Shown: positions 1 to 5,080, counted from the first letter of the stretch. The stretch: 5,080 nucleotides of DNA from Acidobacteriota bacterium (GCA_021789565.1 JAJYJL010000756.1:1-5080); one strand, 5' to 3'. The notes: generated by a model not told the origin, from the sequence alone. Program-made: numbers and translations.

Positions 1-298
1 CCACCAGCGCCGAATATTCGCCCAGGCTGTGCCCCGCAACATAATCGGGCCGGATGCCTTTCTCCTCCAGCACCCGCGCCGCAGCAACGGAAACGGCAAG
101 GATGGCAGGCTGCGTGTTGGCCGTCAACTGCAATTCCTCAGCCGGGCCCTCAAAGCAAAGCTTTGAAAGAGGGAATCCCAGCGCGGCGTCCGCTTCTTCA
201 AAAACGTCGCGGGCCGGGCTGAAATTTTCCGCCAGCTCCAGGCCCATGCCAGGCGCCTGCGAACCCTGGCCCGGGAAAAGAAATGCTATTTCGGACAA
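1..298 (-). CDS. fabD: Malonyl-CoA:ACP transacylase, N-terminal part (cut by left edge)
   Basis: FabD transfers malonyl from malonyl-CoA to acyl carrier protein, supplying the extender unit for type II fatty acid synthesis in the cytoplasm. The 99 visible codons begin SEIAFLFPGQGSQ, the family's N-terminal signature that contributes to the oxyanion hole. They end with the nucleophile-elbow motif GHSLGEYSALV, whose catalytic serine falls at residue 91, matching the usual position near 92. The C-terminal two thirds, with the active-site His, lie outside the window. The start is taken as TTG at 298-296, because a GGAG Shine-Dalgarno (310-307) sits 8 nt upstream and the known N-terminus follows at once. 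An in-frame GTG at 352-350 would add an unlikely 18-residue tail. It lies 79 nt after fabH on the same strand, the usual plsX-fabH-fabD order. Identity is clear; the start is probable. Confidence 0.95.
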   Translation of the reverse strand, partial: MSEIAFLFPGQGSQAPGMGLELAENFSPARDVFEEADAALGFPLSKLCFEGPAEELQLTANTQPAILAVSVAAARVLEEKGIRPDYVAGHSLGEYSALV

Positions 299-343
299 AA
301 ACCAATCTCCAGTTTGCGCAGGCTGTGCCGCCGCGCAGTGCCA

Positions 344-369
344 GCGCGCCACCCATTCTGCAGGCGCGC
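344..369. repeat. GC-rich inverted repeat in the fabH-fabD gap
   Basis: A perfect 7-bp inverted repeat, GCGCGCC (344-350) and GGCGCGC (363-369), flanks a 12-nt loop inside the 79-nt gap between fabH and fabD. In the minus-strand transcript it would form a strong but short hairpin. No T-run follows it in either direction, so it is not a standard intrinsic terminator. It could slow transcription or mark a processing site between the two genes, but in a GC-rich genome it may also be chance. Confidence 0.35.
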
Positions 370-377
370 GGCGTTCG

Positions 378-1358
378 CTACCAGCGCACTAAAACCGATC
401 CCCAGGTTACGCCCGCGCCGAAGGCGGACATCAGAACCAGGTCGCCCTTCTTGATGCGGCCGCTTCGCACGCACTCATCCAGGCAGATGGGAATTGAAGC
501 CGACGACGTGTTGCCCACGCGATTGATGTTGGAATAGACCTTTTCCGCCGGGACCCCCAGCCGTTCCCGCACAGCCTCCGTAATGCGCAGATTGGCCTGG
601 TGGGGAATAAACAGGTCGATGTCGCCGGGCTGGACGCCGGCCTGCTCGATCACCCTGCGGGAAACTTCTTCCAGGCTGCGCACGGCCACCTTGAACAGCT
701 CGTTCCCGCGCATTTTGATGTAGTGCTCGCGCCCCTTCACCGTTTCACAGGTGGCCGGCCGCGCCGTGCCGCCGGCGGGAATGTAAAGATGGTCCGCATA
801 GGCGCCGTTGGTATGGACTTCAGAGGCCAGAATGCCCGAAGAGGAATTGACTGCACCCAGCACCCCGGCGGCAACGCCGTCGCCGAAAATCACGCAGGTG
901 GCGCGGTCCTGGTAGTCCAGATACCGGGAAAGCAGTTCGGCCCCGATCACCAGGGCGTATTTGGACTTTCCTGTTTTGACAAACTGGTCCACCACCGTCA
1001 GCCCGAAAAGAAATCCTGAGCAGGCGGCCGCCAGGTCAAAAGCGCAGCAGGTGCCGGCCCCCAGGTCCCGCTGGATGAGGGAAGCTGTGGCGGGCAACGG
1101 CATGTCGGGAGAAATGGTTGAGCAGATGATGAGGTCAAGTTGTTCAGGCGTGATGCCGGCCATATCCAGCGCCTTTTTCGCTGCCTCGACCGACAGCGAG
1201 GAGGTGGTTTCCTGGGGGGCAGCCTGTCGCCTTTCCTTGATGCCGGTACGCTCCGTGATCCATTTGTCGGAGGTATCGACCATCTTTTCGAGGTCGGAAT
1301 TAGTAATGACCTTCTCAGGCAGGGCTGAACCCGTGCCCAGGATACCTGTCGCAACCAT
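378..1358 (-). CDS. fabH: Beta-ketoacyl-ACP synthase III (KAS III)
   Basis: FabH condenses an acyl-CoA starter, typically acetyl-CoA, with malonyl-ACP to begin type II fatty acid synthesis. The 326-residue product is close to the usual length of about 317-330. The full catalytic triad is visible: Cys113 in AAACSGFLFGL, His253 in IPHQANLRI and Asn283 in the NRVGNTSSASIP segment. The N-terminal GTGSALPEKVITN and the segment SDKWITERTGIKERR (residues 30-44) are also typical; the latter lines the CoA entry site. The C-terminal SAFGAGVTWGSVLVRW is standard. The start is ATG at 1358-1356, preceded by AGGAG (1368-1364) with 5 nt spacing; the reading frame is open further upstream into plsX, but that extension has no family resemblance. 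It follows plsX after 20 nt and is almost certainly co-transcribed. Starter preference (straight versus branched chain) cannot be read from the sequence alone. Confidence 0.98.
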   Translation of the reverse strand: MVATGILGTGSALPEKVITNSDLEKMVDTSDKWITERTGIKERRQAAPQETTSSLSVEAAKKALDMAGITPEQLDLIICSTISPDMPLPATASLIQRDLGAGTCCAFDLAAACSGFLFGLTVVDQFVKTGKSKYALVIGAELLSRYLDYQDRATCVIFGDGVAAGVLGAVNSSSGILASEVHTNGAYADHLYIPAGGTARPATCETVKGREHYIKMRGNELFKVAVRSLEEVSRRVIEQAGVQPGDIDLFIPHQANLRITEAVRERLGVPAEKVYSNINRVGNTSSASIPICLDECVRSGRIKKGDLVLMSAFGAGVTWGSVLVRW

Positions 1359-1378
1359 TATGGCTCCTGAATGGCCCC

Positions 1379-2392
1379 TTAATTCTTGCTGAGCGAAGCG
1401 AGGGCCAGCTCGCGCTCGATTTTCTCGTTGACGTGGCCTTCTGAGAATTCCGCTGCCACGCGAACGGCGTTCTTGATGGCGTTCGCATTTGACCCGCCGT
1501 GGCAGATGATGCAAACCCCCTTGACGCCCAGCAGCGGAGCTCCTCCGTATTCGGAGTAATCCAGCCGCTTCTTCATGCGGCCGAAGGCCTTTCGCGAAAG
1601 GAGATAGCCGAGCCTCGATGAAAAAGTGCTTGCCAGCGACTCCTTCAGGAGGCTGGTTACCGTATCGACGATCCCTTCGCTGATTTTTAGCGCCACGTTG
1701 CCGATGAATCCGTCAGCGACAATCACATCCACCCGGCCGTTGAAGAGGTCACGGCCCTCGACGTTGCCGACAAAGTTCAGATTCAACTCGTTTAGACGCG
1801 CCAGAACCTCGCGCGTTACTTCGTTGCCCTTGTGCGGTTCCGAACCGTTGGAGAGCAATCCCACCCGCGCCCTCTCAGCGCCAAAGATCACGCGGTAATA
1901 GATTTCACCCATCACCGCGAACTGTTCGAGGTGCAGGGGTTTGCAATCCACGTTGGCCCCGACGTCCAGCAGGACAGAGGCCTTGCCGTTTTGCGACGAG
2001 GGAAAAACCTGGGCCAGCGCCGGCCGGTCTACGCCTTCCAGCGTGCCCAGCAGGATCTTGGCCGTGGTCATCACCGCGCCCGTATTCCCGGCGCTGATCA
2101 ATCCGTCCGCTTTACCGTCCCGGACCAGCCGGGCGGCCACGCGGATGGAGGAATCGCGCTTGCGGCGGAAGGCTTTGGCCGCTTCATCCTCCATGGTGAC
2201 AGCTTCGGAGGCATGGACCACTTCAATCTTCAGGCCTTCCGCGCCACGCCCCGCCAGTTCCCGCCGCAGCACATCCTGGGGGCCCACCAGAAGCACTTCC
2301 GCATATCCCGCCTTCGCCGCCTGAATCGCGCCTTCGATTTCAGGCACAGGAGCCGTGTCCGATCCCATTGCATCAACAGCAATCGCGCGCAT
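1379..2392 (-). CDS. plsX: Phosphate acyltransferase PlsX
   Basis: PlsX converts acyl-ACP plus inorganic phosphate to acyl-phosphate, which PlsY uses to acylate glycerol-3-phosphate, the first step of phospholipid synthesis. It is a peripheral membrane enzyme. The 337-residue product has the usual length. Family landmarks are in order: VDAMGSD near the N-terminus (6-12), ISAGNTGA (99-106), LLDVGAN (141-147), GLLSNGSE (178-185), ADGFIGN (226-232), [11 protein letters not shown] (282-292) and a CHGGSN motif (298-303) where most homologues have HG-S/N. The ATG start at 2392 gives the standard MR-IAVDAMG N-terminus. Its Shine-Dalgarno is weak: the only G-rich stretch is GGGGG at 2409-2405, 12 nt upstream, so initiation may be inefficient or depend on upstream translation. 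It sits between rpmF (75-nt gap) and fabH (20-nt gap), as in many bacteria. Confidence 0.98.
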   Translation of the reverse strand: MRAIAVDAMGSDTAPVPEIEGAIQAAKAGYAEVLLVGPQDVLRRELAGRGAEGLKIEVVHASEAVTMEDEAAKAFRRKRDSSIRVAARLVRDGKADGLISAGNTGAVMTTAKILLGTLEGVDRPALAQVFPSSQNGKASVLLDVGANVDCKPLHLEQFAVMGEIYYRVIFGAERARVGLLSNGSEPHKGNEVTREVLARLNELNLNFVGNVEGRDLFNGRVDVIVADGFIGNVALKISEGIVDTVTSLLKESLASTFSSRLGYLLSRKAFGRMKKRLDYSEYGGAPLLGVKGVCIICHGGSNANAIKNAVRVAAEFSEGHVNEKIERELALASLSKN

Positions 2393-2430
2393 GGTCTAAG
2401 AGCGCCCCCAGAGTGTTGATCTATTTGAGT

Positions 2431-2455
2431 CTGGCCAGGCCGATGCCTGGTCCAG
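2431..2455. other. Bulged stem-loop in the rpmF-plsX gap
   Basis: In the minus-strand transcript CTGG, a bulged A, then CCAGGC pair across an ATCG loop with GCCTGG and CCAG. That is 10 base pairs with a single unpaired A. It lies in the 75-nt gap, about 40 nt upstream of the plsX start. No U-run follows, so it is not an obvious terminator. It may be a pausing, processing or stability element that separates rpmF expression from plsX. Function is inferred only from the pairing. Confidence 0.45.
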
Positions 2456-2467
2456 GACCCAGGCCCC

Positions 2468-2653
2468 TCAGGCCGCTTCATCCACCAGGATCACTTCCCG
2501 GCCGTTGTAGTGGCCGCAACGCGGGCACGCCTGGTGGGGCATTTTCGATTCATGACAGTTGGGGCACTCAGAAAGCGACCGCCGCTTCAGATGGTCATGA
2601 GCACGCCGACGATTGCGGCGCGCTTTTGAATGTCGTCGTTTCGGATTTGGCAT
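2468..2653 (-). CDS. rpmF: 50S ribosomal protein L32 (zinc-binding form)
   Basis: L32 is a small protein of the large ribosomal subunit. The 61-residue product starts MPNPKRRHSKARRNRRRAH, the family's basic N-terminal tail that contacts 23S rRNA. It continues with a zinc ribbon built by CPNC (Cys30, Cys33) and CPRCG (Cys43, Cys46), so this is the Cys4, zinc-containing version and not a Cys-free paralogue. The ATG start at 2653 has GAAGGA (2668-2663) 9 nt upstream. It is preceded by yceD and followed by plsX, the textbook order. The 129-nt leader between yceD and rpmF is long for an operon gap and contains a strong hairpin, which suggests separate post-transcriptional control of L32. Confidence 0.98.
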   Translation of the reverse strand: MPNPKRRHSKARRNRRRAHDHLKRRSLSECPNCHESKMPHQACPRCGHYNGREVILVDEAA

Positions 2654-2679
2654 CGTTCCGTTTCCTTCACATCAAGTTC

Positions 2680-2706
2680 CCTTGCCGTCCGGATTCGGCG
2701 GCAAGG
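2680..2706. promoter_or_regulatory. Strong bulged hairpin upstream of rpmF (possible leader element)
   Basis: In the minus-strand mRNA CCTTGCCG then CCG pair across an AATC loop with CGG, a bulged A, and CGGCAAGG: 11 base pairs with one unpaired A. Its 3' foot lies 26 nt upstream of the rpmF ATG and about 11 nt before the GAAGGA ribosome-binding site. On the plus strand the same hairpin is followed by TTGAA and six Ts (2712-2717). It therefore also resembles a weak intrinsic terminator for antisense transcription entering the yceD region. No plus-strand gene precedes it, so the sense-strand leader role seems at least as likely. The structure is visible; the function is inferred. Confidence 0.45.
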
Positions 2707-2782
2707 TTGAATTTTTTGCGTGGGAGCCCGGCCAAGCCGCCTGGCGGCCCACACACCAACCTCTCCAGTTGAATGCGGCCAG

Positions 2783-3301
2783 TCACCTGACCTGGTTTTT
2801 CTTCAAGAGAGCGAAGGGTGAATTTTCGCGCTGCAAGGAACAACCACATTCCTTGACGTTGCGGTCCACTCCGCAAACCGGACAGAGGCCCCGGCAGTCA
2901 GGCCGGCAAACGATCTTCATGGGGAGGGACAAAAGAACCTGTTCCCTCACCAAGTCGGCCAGATTCACACCGTCACCCGAAAAGAAGCCTACCGCCAGTT
3001 CGTCTTCTTCGACTTCTACTTCCTCTTCCCGGGCAATTTCTTCCATCGGCCGATAAGGCAGATCGAAATCAAGTTCAACCGGTATCCTGGTCTGTTCCAG
3101 ACACCGATCGCAGGCGGCCTCCACAGCTCCGGAAATGCGCCCGCGAACTCGAATTTCTTTTCCGGCCAGCTCGGCCTCGGCATTCACCACTAAAGGTCCT
3201 GCCTGCCGGAACTTAACCTCTTGAAAATCCAGAGCGCCGGGCGGGTAGGTCTTTGATACCTTTACCCGGTGAAGCTCCAGCTCCTGGAGGGTGATAAACA
3301 C
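2783..3301 (-). CDS. yceD: YceD-family (DUF177) protein, 23S rRNA accumulation factor
   Basis: DUF177 proteins lie directly upstream of rpmF in many bacteria, and bacterial and plastid members are reported to be needed for normal 23S rRNA levels; the molecular action is not settled. The 172-residue product has the family layout. An N-terminal beta-rich part (1-60) leads to a CDRC pair (Cys64, Cys67), then the hydrophobic segment VELDFDLPYRP, an acidic linker REEEVEVEEDE (91-101), and the conserved block around NLADLVREQVLLSLPMK (113-129). It ends with CRPDCRGLCPVCG plus ECGC (Cys132, 136, 140, 143, 152, 154). The eight cysteines suggest one or more metal-binding knuckles. The start is GTG at 3301-3299, with GAGG (3310-3307) 5 nt upstream and an in-frame stop at 3325-3323. 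It is the first gene of the operon and lies just downstream of a consensus promoter. Confidence 0.93.
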   Translation of the reverse strand: MFITLQELELHRVKVSKTYPPGALDFQEVKFRQAGPLVVNAEAELAGKEIRVRGRISGAVEAACDRCLEQTRIPVELDFDLPYRPMEEIAREEEVEVEEDELAVGFFSGDGVNLADLVREQVLLSLPMKIVCRPDCRGLCPVCGVDRNVKECGCSLQRENSPFALLKKNQVR

Positions 3302-3327
3302 TTCGGCCTCACTCGTCCAAAACTACA

Positions 3328-3355
3328 ATTATAGCCTGCAGGCCATGGGTGTCAA
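3328..3355 (-). promoter_or_regulatory. Perfect-consensus sigma70-type promoter for the yceD-rpmF-plsX-fabH-fabD operon
   Basis: Reading the minus strand, TTGACA (3355-3350) and TATAAT (3333-3328) both match the housekeeping sigma consensus at 6 of 6 positions, with a 16-bp spacer. Transcription should begin around 3323-3316, giving a leader of only about 15-22 nt that contains the GAGG ribosome-binding site for the GTG start of yceD. Both hexamers being exact at a near-optimal spacing, immediately upstream of the first gene of a housekeeping operon, makes chance unlikely. Confidence 0.88.
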
Positions 3356-3485
3356 GAAACGCCGCCACAACAAGCACTTACTTTCAGCCTTCTAACCGGT
3401 CGGTAGAGCGCCGTCTGCGCCGTATTCCTCCGCGCTTCCCGCTGTGAGGTGCGGCGGGCGCTCGCGCCATCCACTGGCTTCCCTC

Positions 3486-3514
3486 TTGAAATTATCGCCC
3501 GAGTTGAATAAAGT
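3486..3514 (+). promoter_or_regulatory. Candidate promoter for the ligase-like gene
   Basis: TTGAAA (3486-3491, 5 of 6 matches to the -35 consensus) and TAAAGT (3509-3514, 4 of 6 matches to the -10) are separated by 17 bp. The predicted start near 3520 would leave only a few nucleotides before the GTG at 3527. That fits the absence of any Shine-Dalgarno there, but makes the message almost leaderless. The -10 match is weak, so this is a tentative call. Confidence 0.35.
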
Positions 3515-3522
3515 CTCAACTC
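3501..3522. repeat. Dyad symmetry overlapping the candidate plus-strand promoter
   Basis: GAGTTGA (3501-3507) and TCAACTC (3516-3522) form a perfect 7-bp inverted repeat around an 8-nt spacer. With a two-base bulge (TT, 3523-3524), CCC (3498-3500) and GGG (3525-3527) could extend the pairing into the GTG start codon. As DNA it has the size of a repressor operator lying across the candidate -10 box. As RNA it would be a hairpin occluding the start codon if transcription begins further upstream. Confidence 0.45.
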
Positions 3523-3526
3523 TTGG

Positions 3527-4783
3527 GTGAATAACATAAACAAAATTGCCAGTGTTGTGCGTGCGGAACTTCCGCGAACGGGCCTCGCCTGCTGGGCGTC
3601 GCTCTTCTTCAGCCTCTCCGTTCTCACCTATCTCTTCTCAATCGCCATCACGCAGGCGTTCCTGGCCCTGGCGGGGCTTCTTTTCGCCGCGCACCTGCTT
3701 CGCCATCCTCCCCGCATCAGCTTCCCGCCCGTCAAGCTTCCTCTGCTGCTTTTCTGCCTTTTTACGGTGACCTCGGTCCTGTGGGCCACCAACCCCGCCG
3801 CCGGCCTGTTCGCCGTGCGCAAGCTGGTCCTTTTCCTGATCATCCTGATGGCCGTGAACCTGATTGCGAGCAGCCGGCACCTGGGCTGGCTATGGAAGGG
3901 GCTGTTTGTCGAGGCAGCCTTTGTCGGCCTGATTGCGGCATGGCAGTTTGCGAGGCAATATCGCATGGTGCGCGCGGAGCATCCGCACCACGTTTATGCC
4001 TACATGATCACCACGCGCATCACCGGGCTGATGGGTGACTGGATGAATTTCGGCGGCCAGCAGATGCTGGTCTTCATCCTTCTAGCGGCTTTCCTGCTGT
4101 TGGGGCTGAAGACGGGACGGGCGTGGTGGGCGGTGGCGGCGGTTATCGCTTTCTCGATTGTTCTCAACCTGACCCGCGGGGTCTGGCTGGGATGTTTTTT
4201 TGCCATGGTTTATCTGCTGTGGCGATGGAAGCCCAAATGGGTCCTGGCGCTGCCGGTGCTTGCGGTGGTGATCTATCTTTTTGCACCACGGATGGTCCAT
4301 GAGCGGCTGTGGCTGGCGCTCCACCCCACGCGCGATCCGGCGCTGGCCATCCGATTCGAAATGTGGGAAGTGGGATTGAACATGGTGAAGGCCCATCCCT
4401 GGGTGGGCGTGGGGCCGAATAACATTCCGCAGGTGTATGACCTTTATCTTCCCAAAGGGCACGCCCCTATCGCCGGCTATCACAACCACCTGCACGACAA
4501 CTTCATCCAGTTTGCCGCGGAGCGGGGGCTTCCGTGTCTGGTGGCATGGATGTGGCTGATGGCCGCCTTCCTGTGGCAGATGTGGAAAGTTCGCCGCCGG
4601 TGCCGTGCCGGCCGTTGGATGGTGGACGGCGCCATCGCCGCGTGGCTGGCGTTTATGGTGGAAGGCTTTTTTGAATTCAATTTCGGGACGTCGCCCGTTC
4701 TGATGGTTTTTTTGTTTGTGGTCTCAACCCCTTTTGTGGTGGAAAAGATTGAAGATGCCCCCGGGAACCTTCCGGTCCGCTGA
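3527..4783 (+). CDS. O-antigen ligase/polymerase-family (Wzy_C) membrane protein
   Basis: This 418-residue, highly hydrophobic protein belongs to the O-antigen ligase/polymerase family. Members (WaaL, Wzy and relatives) transfer or polymerise undecaprenyl-linked glycans on the periplasmic side of the inner membrane. About 11-12 membrane segments can be seen, between residues 20-57, 70-143, 178-253 and 335-405. The diagnostic core is VLNLTRGVWLG (212-222), equivalent to the family's SRG motif with catalytic-region Arg217. A long periplasmic loop (254-334) follows, with FEMWEVGLNMVKAHPWVGVGPNN and the histidine-rich HNHLHDN (319-325) where WaaL proteins carry an essential His. The GTG start is the first in-frame start after a stop at 3509-3511; no Shine-Dalgarno precedes it. 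GTG at 3557 is an alternative, and there is no ATG until codon 108. Whether it is a ligase, a polymerase or a protein glycosyltransferase cannot be decided from sequence alone. The flippase-like gene follows after 81 nt. Confidence 0.85.
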   Translation: MNNINKIASVVRAELPRTGLACWASLFFSLSVLTYLFSIAITQAFLALAGLLFAAHLLRHPPRISFPPVKLPLLLFCLFTVTSVLWATNPAAGLFAVRKLVLFLIILMAVNLIASSRHLGWLWKGLFVEAAFVGLIAAWQFARQYRMVRAEHPHHVYAYMITTRITGLMGDWMNFGGQQMLVFILLAAFLLLGLKTGRAWWAVAAVIAFSIVLNLTRGVWLGCFFAMVYLLWRWKPKWVLALPVLAVVIYLFAPRMVHERLWLALHPTRDPALAIRFEMWEVGLNMVKAHPWVGVGPNNIPQVYDLYLPKGHAPIAGYHNHLHDNFIQFAAERGLPCLVAWMWLMAAFLWQMWKVRRRCRAGRWMVDGAIAAWLAFMVEGFFEFNFGTSPVLMVFLFVVSTPFVVEKIEDAPGNLPVR

Positions 4784-4813
4784 CTTAGGGAGCAGAGTTT
4801 CCACGCCGCTCGG

Positions 4814-4837
4814 CTTTGCGCCTTCGCGTCTTTGCGA
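4814..4837. repeat. Three tandem 8-nt units between the ligase and flippase genes
   Basis: CTTTGCGC (4814-4821), CTTCGCGT (4822-4829) and CTTTGCGA (4830-4837) follow one another without a gap, with consensus CTTtGCGn. The block is flanked by GCTCG (4808-4812) and CGAGC (4841-4845), a 5-bp inverted pair. It fills most of the 81-nt non-coding gap. The style resembles small dispersed intergenic repeats of many environmental bacteria, but one copy cannot prove that. Confidence 0.5.
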
Positions 4838-4864
4838 GAGCGAGCTTCTTACCCTGGATGATCG

Positions 4865-5080
4865 ATGACGGCCAAGCGCCAGATGTTCCGCAGCTCGATG
4901 GTGGTGGGGATATTCTCCTCGCTCGGCAGCCTGACCGGGATCCTGGTGGAAATCAGCATTGCCGCCAACCTGGGACTTTCAAAAGCGTCCGATACCTTCT
5001 ACGTGGCCTTTACGGTCCCTTACATCATCACCAATCTGATTTCCGCCACCGGCCAGTTTTCTCTGGTGCCTTTTTTCTCT
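4865..5080 (+). CDS. MurJ/MviN-like flippase of the MOP superfamily, N-terminal 72 residues (cut by right edge)
   Basis: The visible part holds the first two membrane segments of a MurJ/MviN-type transporter, the family that flips lipid-linked sugars such as lipid II across the inner membrane. Recognisable landmarks are the glycine-rich first helix (SLGSLTGILVEISIAANLG, 19-37), the SDTFYVAFTVPYIITNLIS segment (42-60) that matches the family's DAFFVAF-P pattern, and TGQFSLVPFFS at the cut edge. Asp43 aligns with Asp39 of E. coli MurJ. The positions of E. coli Arg18, Arg24 and Arg52 are occupied here by Ser22, Val28 and Thr56, by my own alignment. It may therefore be a divergent glycan flippase and not the essential lipid II flippase. 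The ATG follows an in-frame stop at 4859-4861; only a weak GGA (4856-4858) precedes it. Its place after the ligase-like gene suggests a surface glycan locus. Confidence 0.8.
   Translation, partial: MTAKRQMFRSSMVVGIFSSLGSLTGILVEISIAANLGLSKASDTFYVAFTVPYIITNLISATGQFSLVPFFS

Larger units (their letters stand above)
3302..3526. other. Divergent intergenic control region
   Basis: These 225 bases separate the minus-strand lipid/ribosome operon from the plus-strand glycan genes. The left third holds the strong minus-strand promoter. The last 45 bases hold a weaker plus-strand promoter candidate and a dyad. The middle (about 3360-3480) is GC-rich and has only short self-complementary stretches, for example GGCGC-TC-GCGCC at 3457-3468. 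A reading frame of 91 codons crosses it on the minus strand but has no ribosome-binding site or recognisable protein features. I see no RNA gene here. Confidence 0.7.

Noticed and set aside
600..1392. Two overlapping plus-strand reading frames of about 140 codons opposite fabH
   Set aside because: Antisense shadows of fabH, whose full catalytic triad and length are intact; no independent coding evidence.
1359..1514. A 52-residue N-terminal extension of FabH starting inside plsX
   Set aside because: The extension is arginine-rich, out of frame with plsX and unlike any FabH; the ATG at 1358 has a good AGGAG site and the normal N-terminus.
1832..2419. A 195-codon plus-strand reading frame opposite plsX
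   Set aside because: It lies entirely antisense to a well-supported plsX, has no family resemblance or ribosome-binding site, and its composition follows the mirrored codons of the GC-rich gene.
2613..3056. A 147-codon plus-strand reading frame spanning the yceD-rpmF gap
   Set aside because: Mostly antisense to yceD, with no recognisable motifs; better explained as a shadow.
3396..3412. GGTCGGTAGAGCGCC, which looks like a tRNA D-arm
   Set aside because: No matching acceptor stem, anticodon arm or GGTTCGAATCC-type T-arm follows within tRNA length, so it is not a tRNA gene; a decayed remnant cannot be shown.
3352..3627. A 91-codon minus-strand reading frame across the divergent region
   Set aside because: It overlaps the start of the ligase-like gene and the -35 box of the strong promoter, with no ribosome-binding site or protein features.
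1..5080. CRISPR arrays, insertion sequences, phage genes or toxin-antitoxin pairs
   Set aside because: No spaced direct repeats, transposase motifs, terminal inverted repeats or small paired toxin-like genes were seen; the window is nearly filled with housekeeping and envelope genes.

Overview
The window is a compact, GC-rich bacterial chromosomal segment with two divergently transcribed blocks. The minus-strand block, read right to left, is yceD (DUF177) - rpmF (ribosomal protein L32) - plsX - fabH - fabD, with fabD cut by the left edge. This is the classic conserved bacterial cluster linking ribosome assembly to the start of fatty acid and phospholipid synthesis. The plus-strand block, read left to right, is a polytopic membrane protein of the O-antigen ligase/polymerase (Wzy_C) family, followed by the first 72 codons of a MurJ/MviN-type flippase cut by the right edge.

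The organism is most likely a diderm (Gram-negative) bacterium: an O-antigen ligase-type protein and a MurJ-like flippase sit beside housekeeping lipid genes. The protein style and GC content are compatible with Acidobacteriota, but that is an impression and not something the window proves. Alternative start codons are common: GTG for yceD and the ligase, TTG for fabD.

Region by region: 1-298 fabD 5' part (minus); 299-377 gap with a GC-rich inverted repeat; 378-1358 fabH; a 20-nt gap; 1379-2392 plsX; 2393-2467 gap with a bulged hairpin; 2468-2653 rpmF; 2654-2782, a 129-nt gap with a strong bulged hairpin just upstream of rpmF; 2783-3301 yceD; 3302-3526 divergent control region. That region holds a perfect TTGACA/TATAAT promoter for the minus operon and a weaker candidate promoter with an overlapping dyad for the plus genes. 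Then 3527-4783 ligase-like gene; 4784-4864 gap with three tandem 8-nt units; 4865-5080 flippase start.

Together, FabD makes malonyl-ACP, FabH condenses it with acetyl-CoA to start chain elongation, and PlsX turns finished acyl-ACP into acyl-phosphate for phospholipid synthesis. L32 and YceD tie the same transcript to the large ribosomal subunit. The plus-strand pair looks like the start of a cell-surface glycan export/assembly locus. The gene content is largely ordinary and I see no clear new system. The points most worth a second look are the flippase, which lacks arginines considered essential in canonical MurJ, the structured leader of rpmF, and the divergent promoter region.
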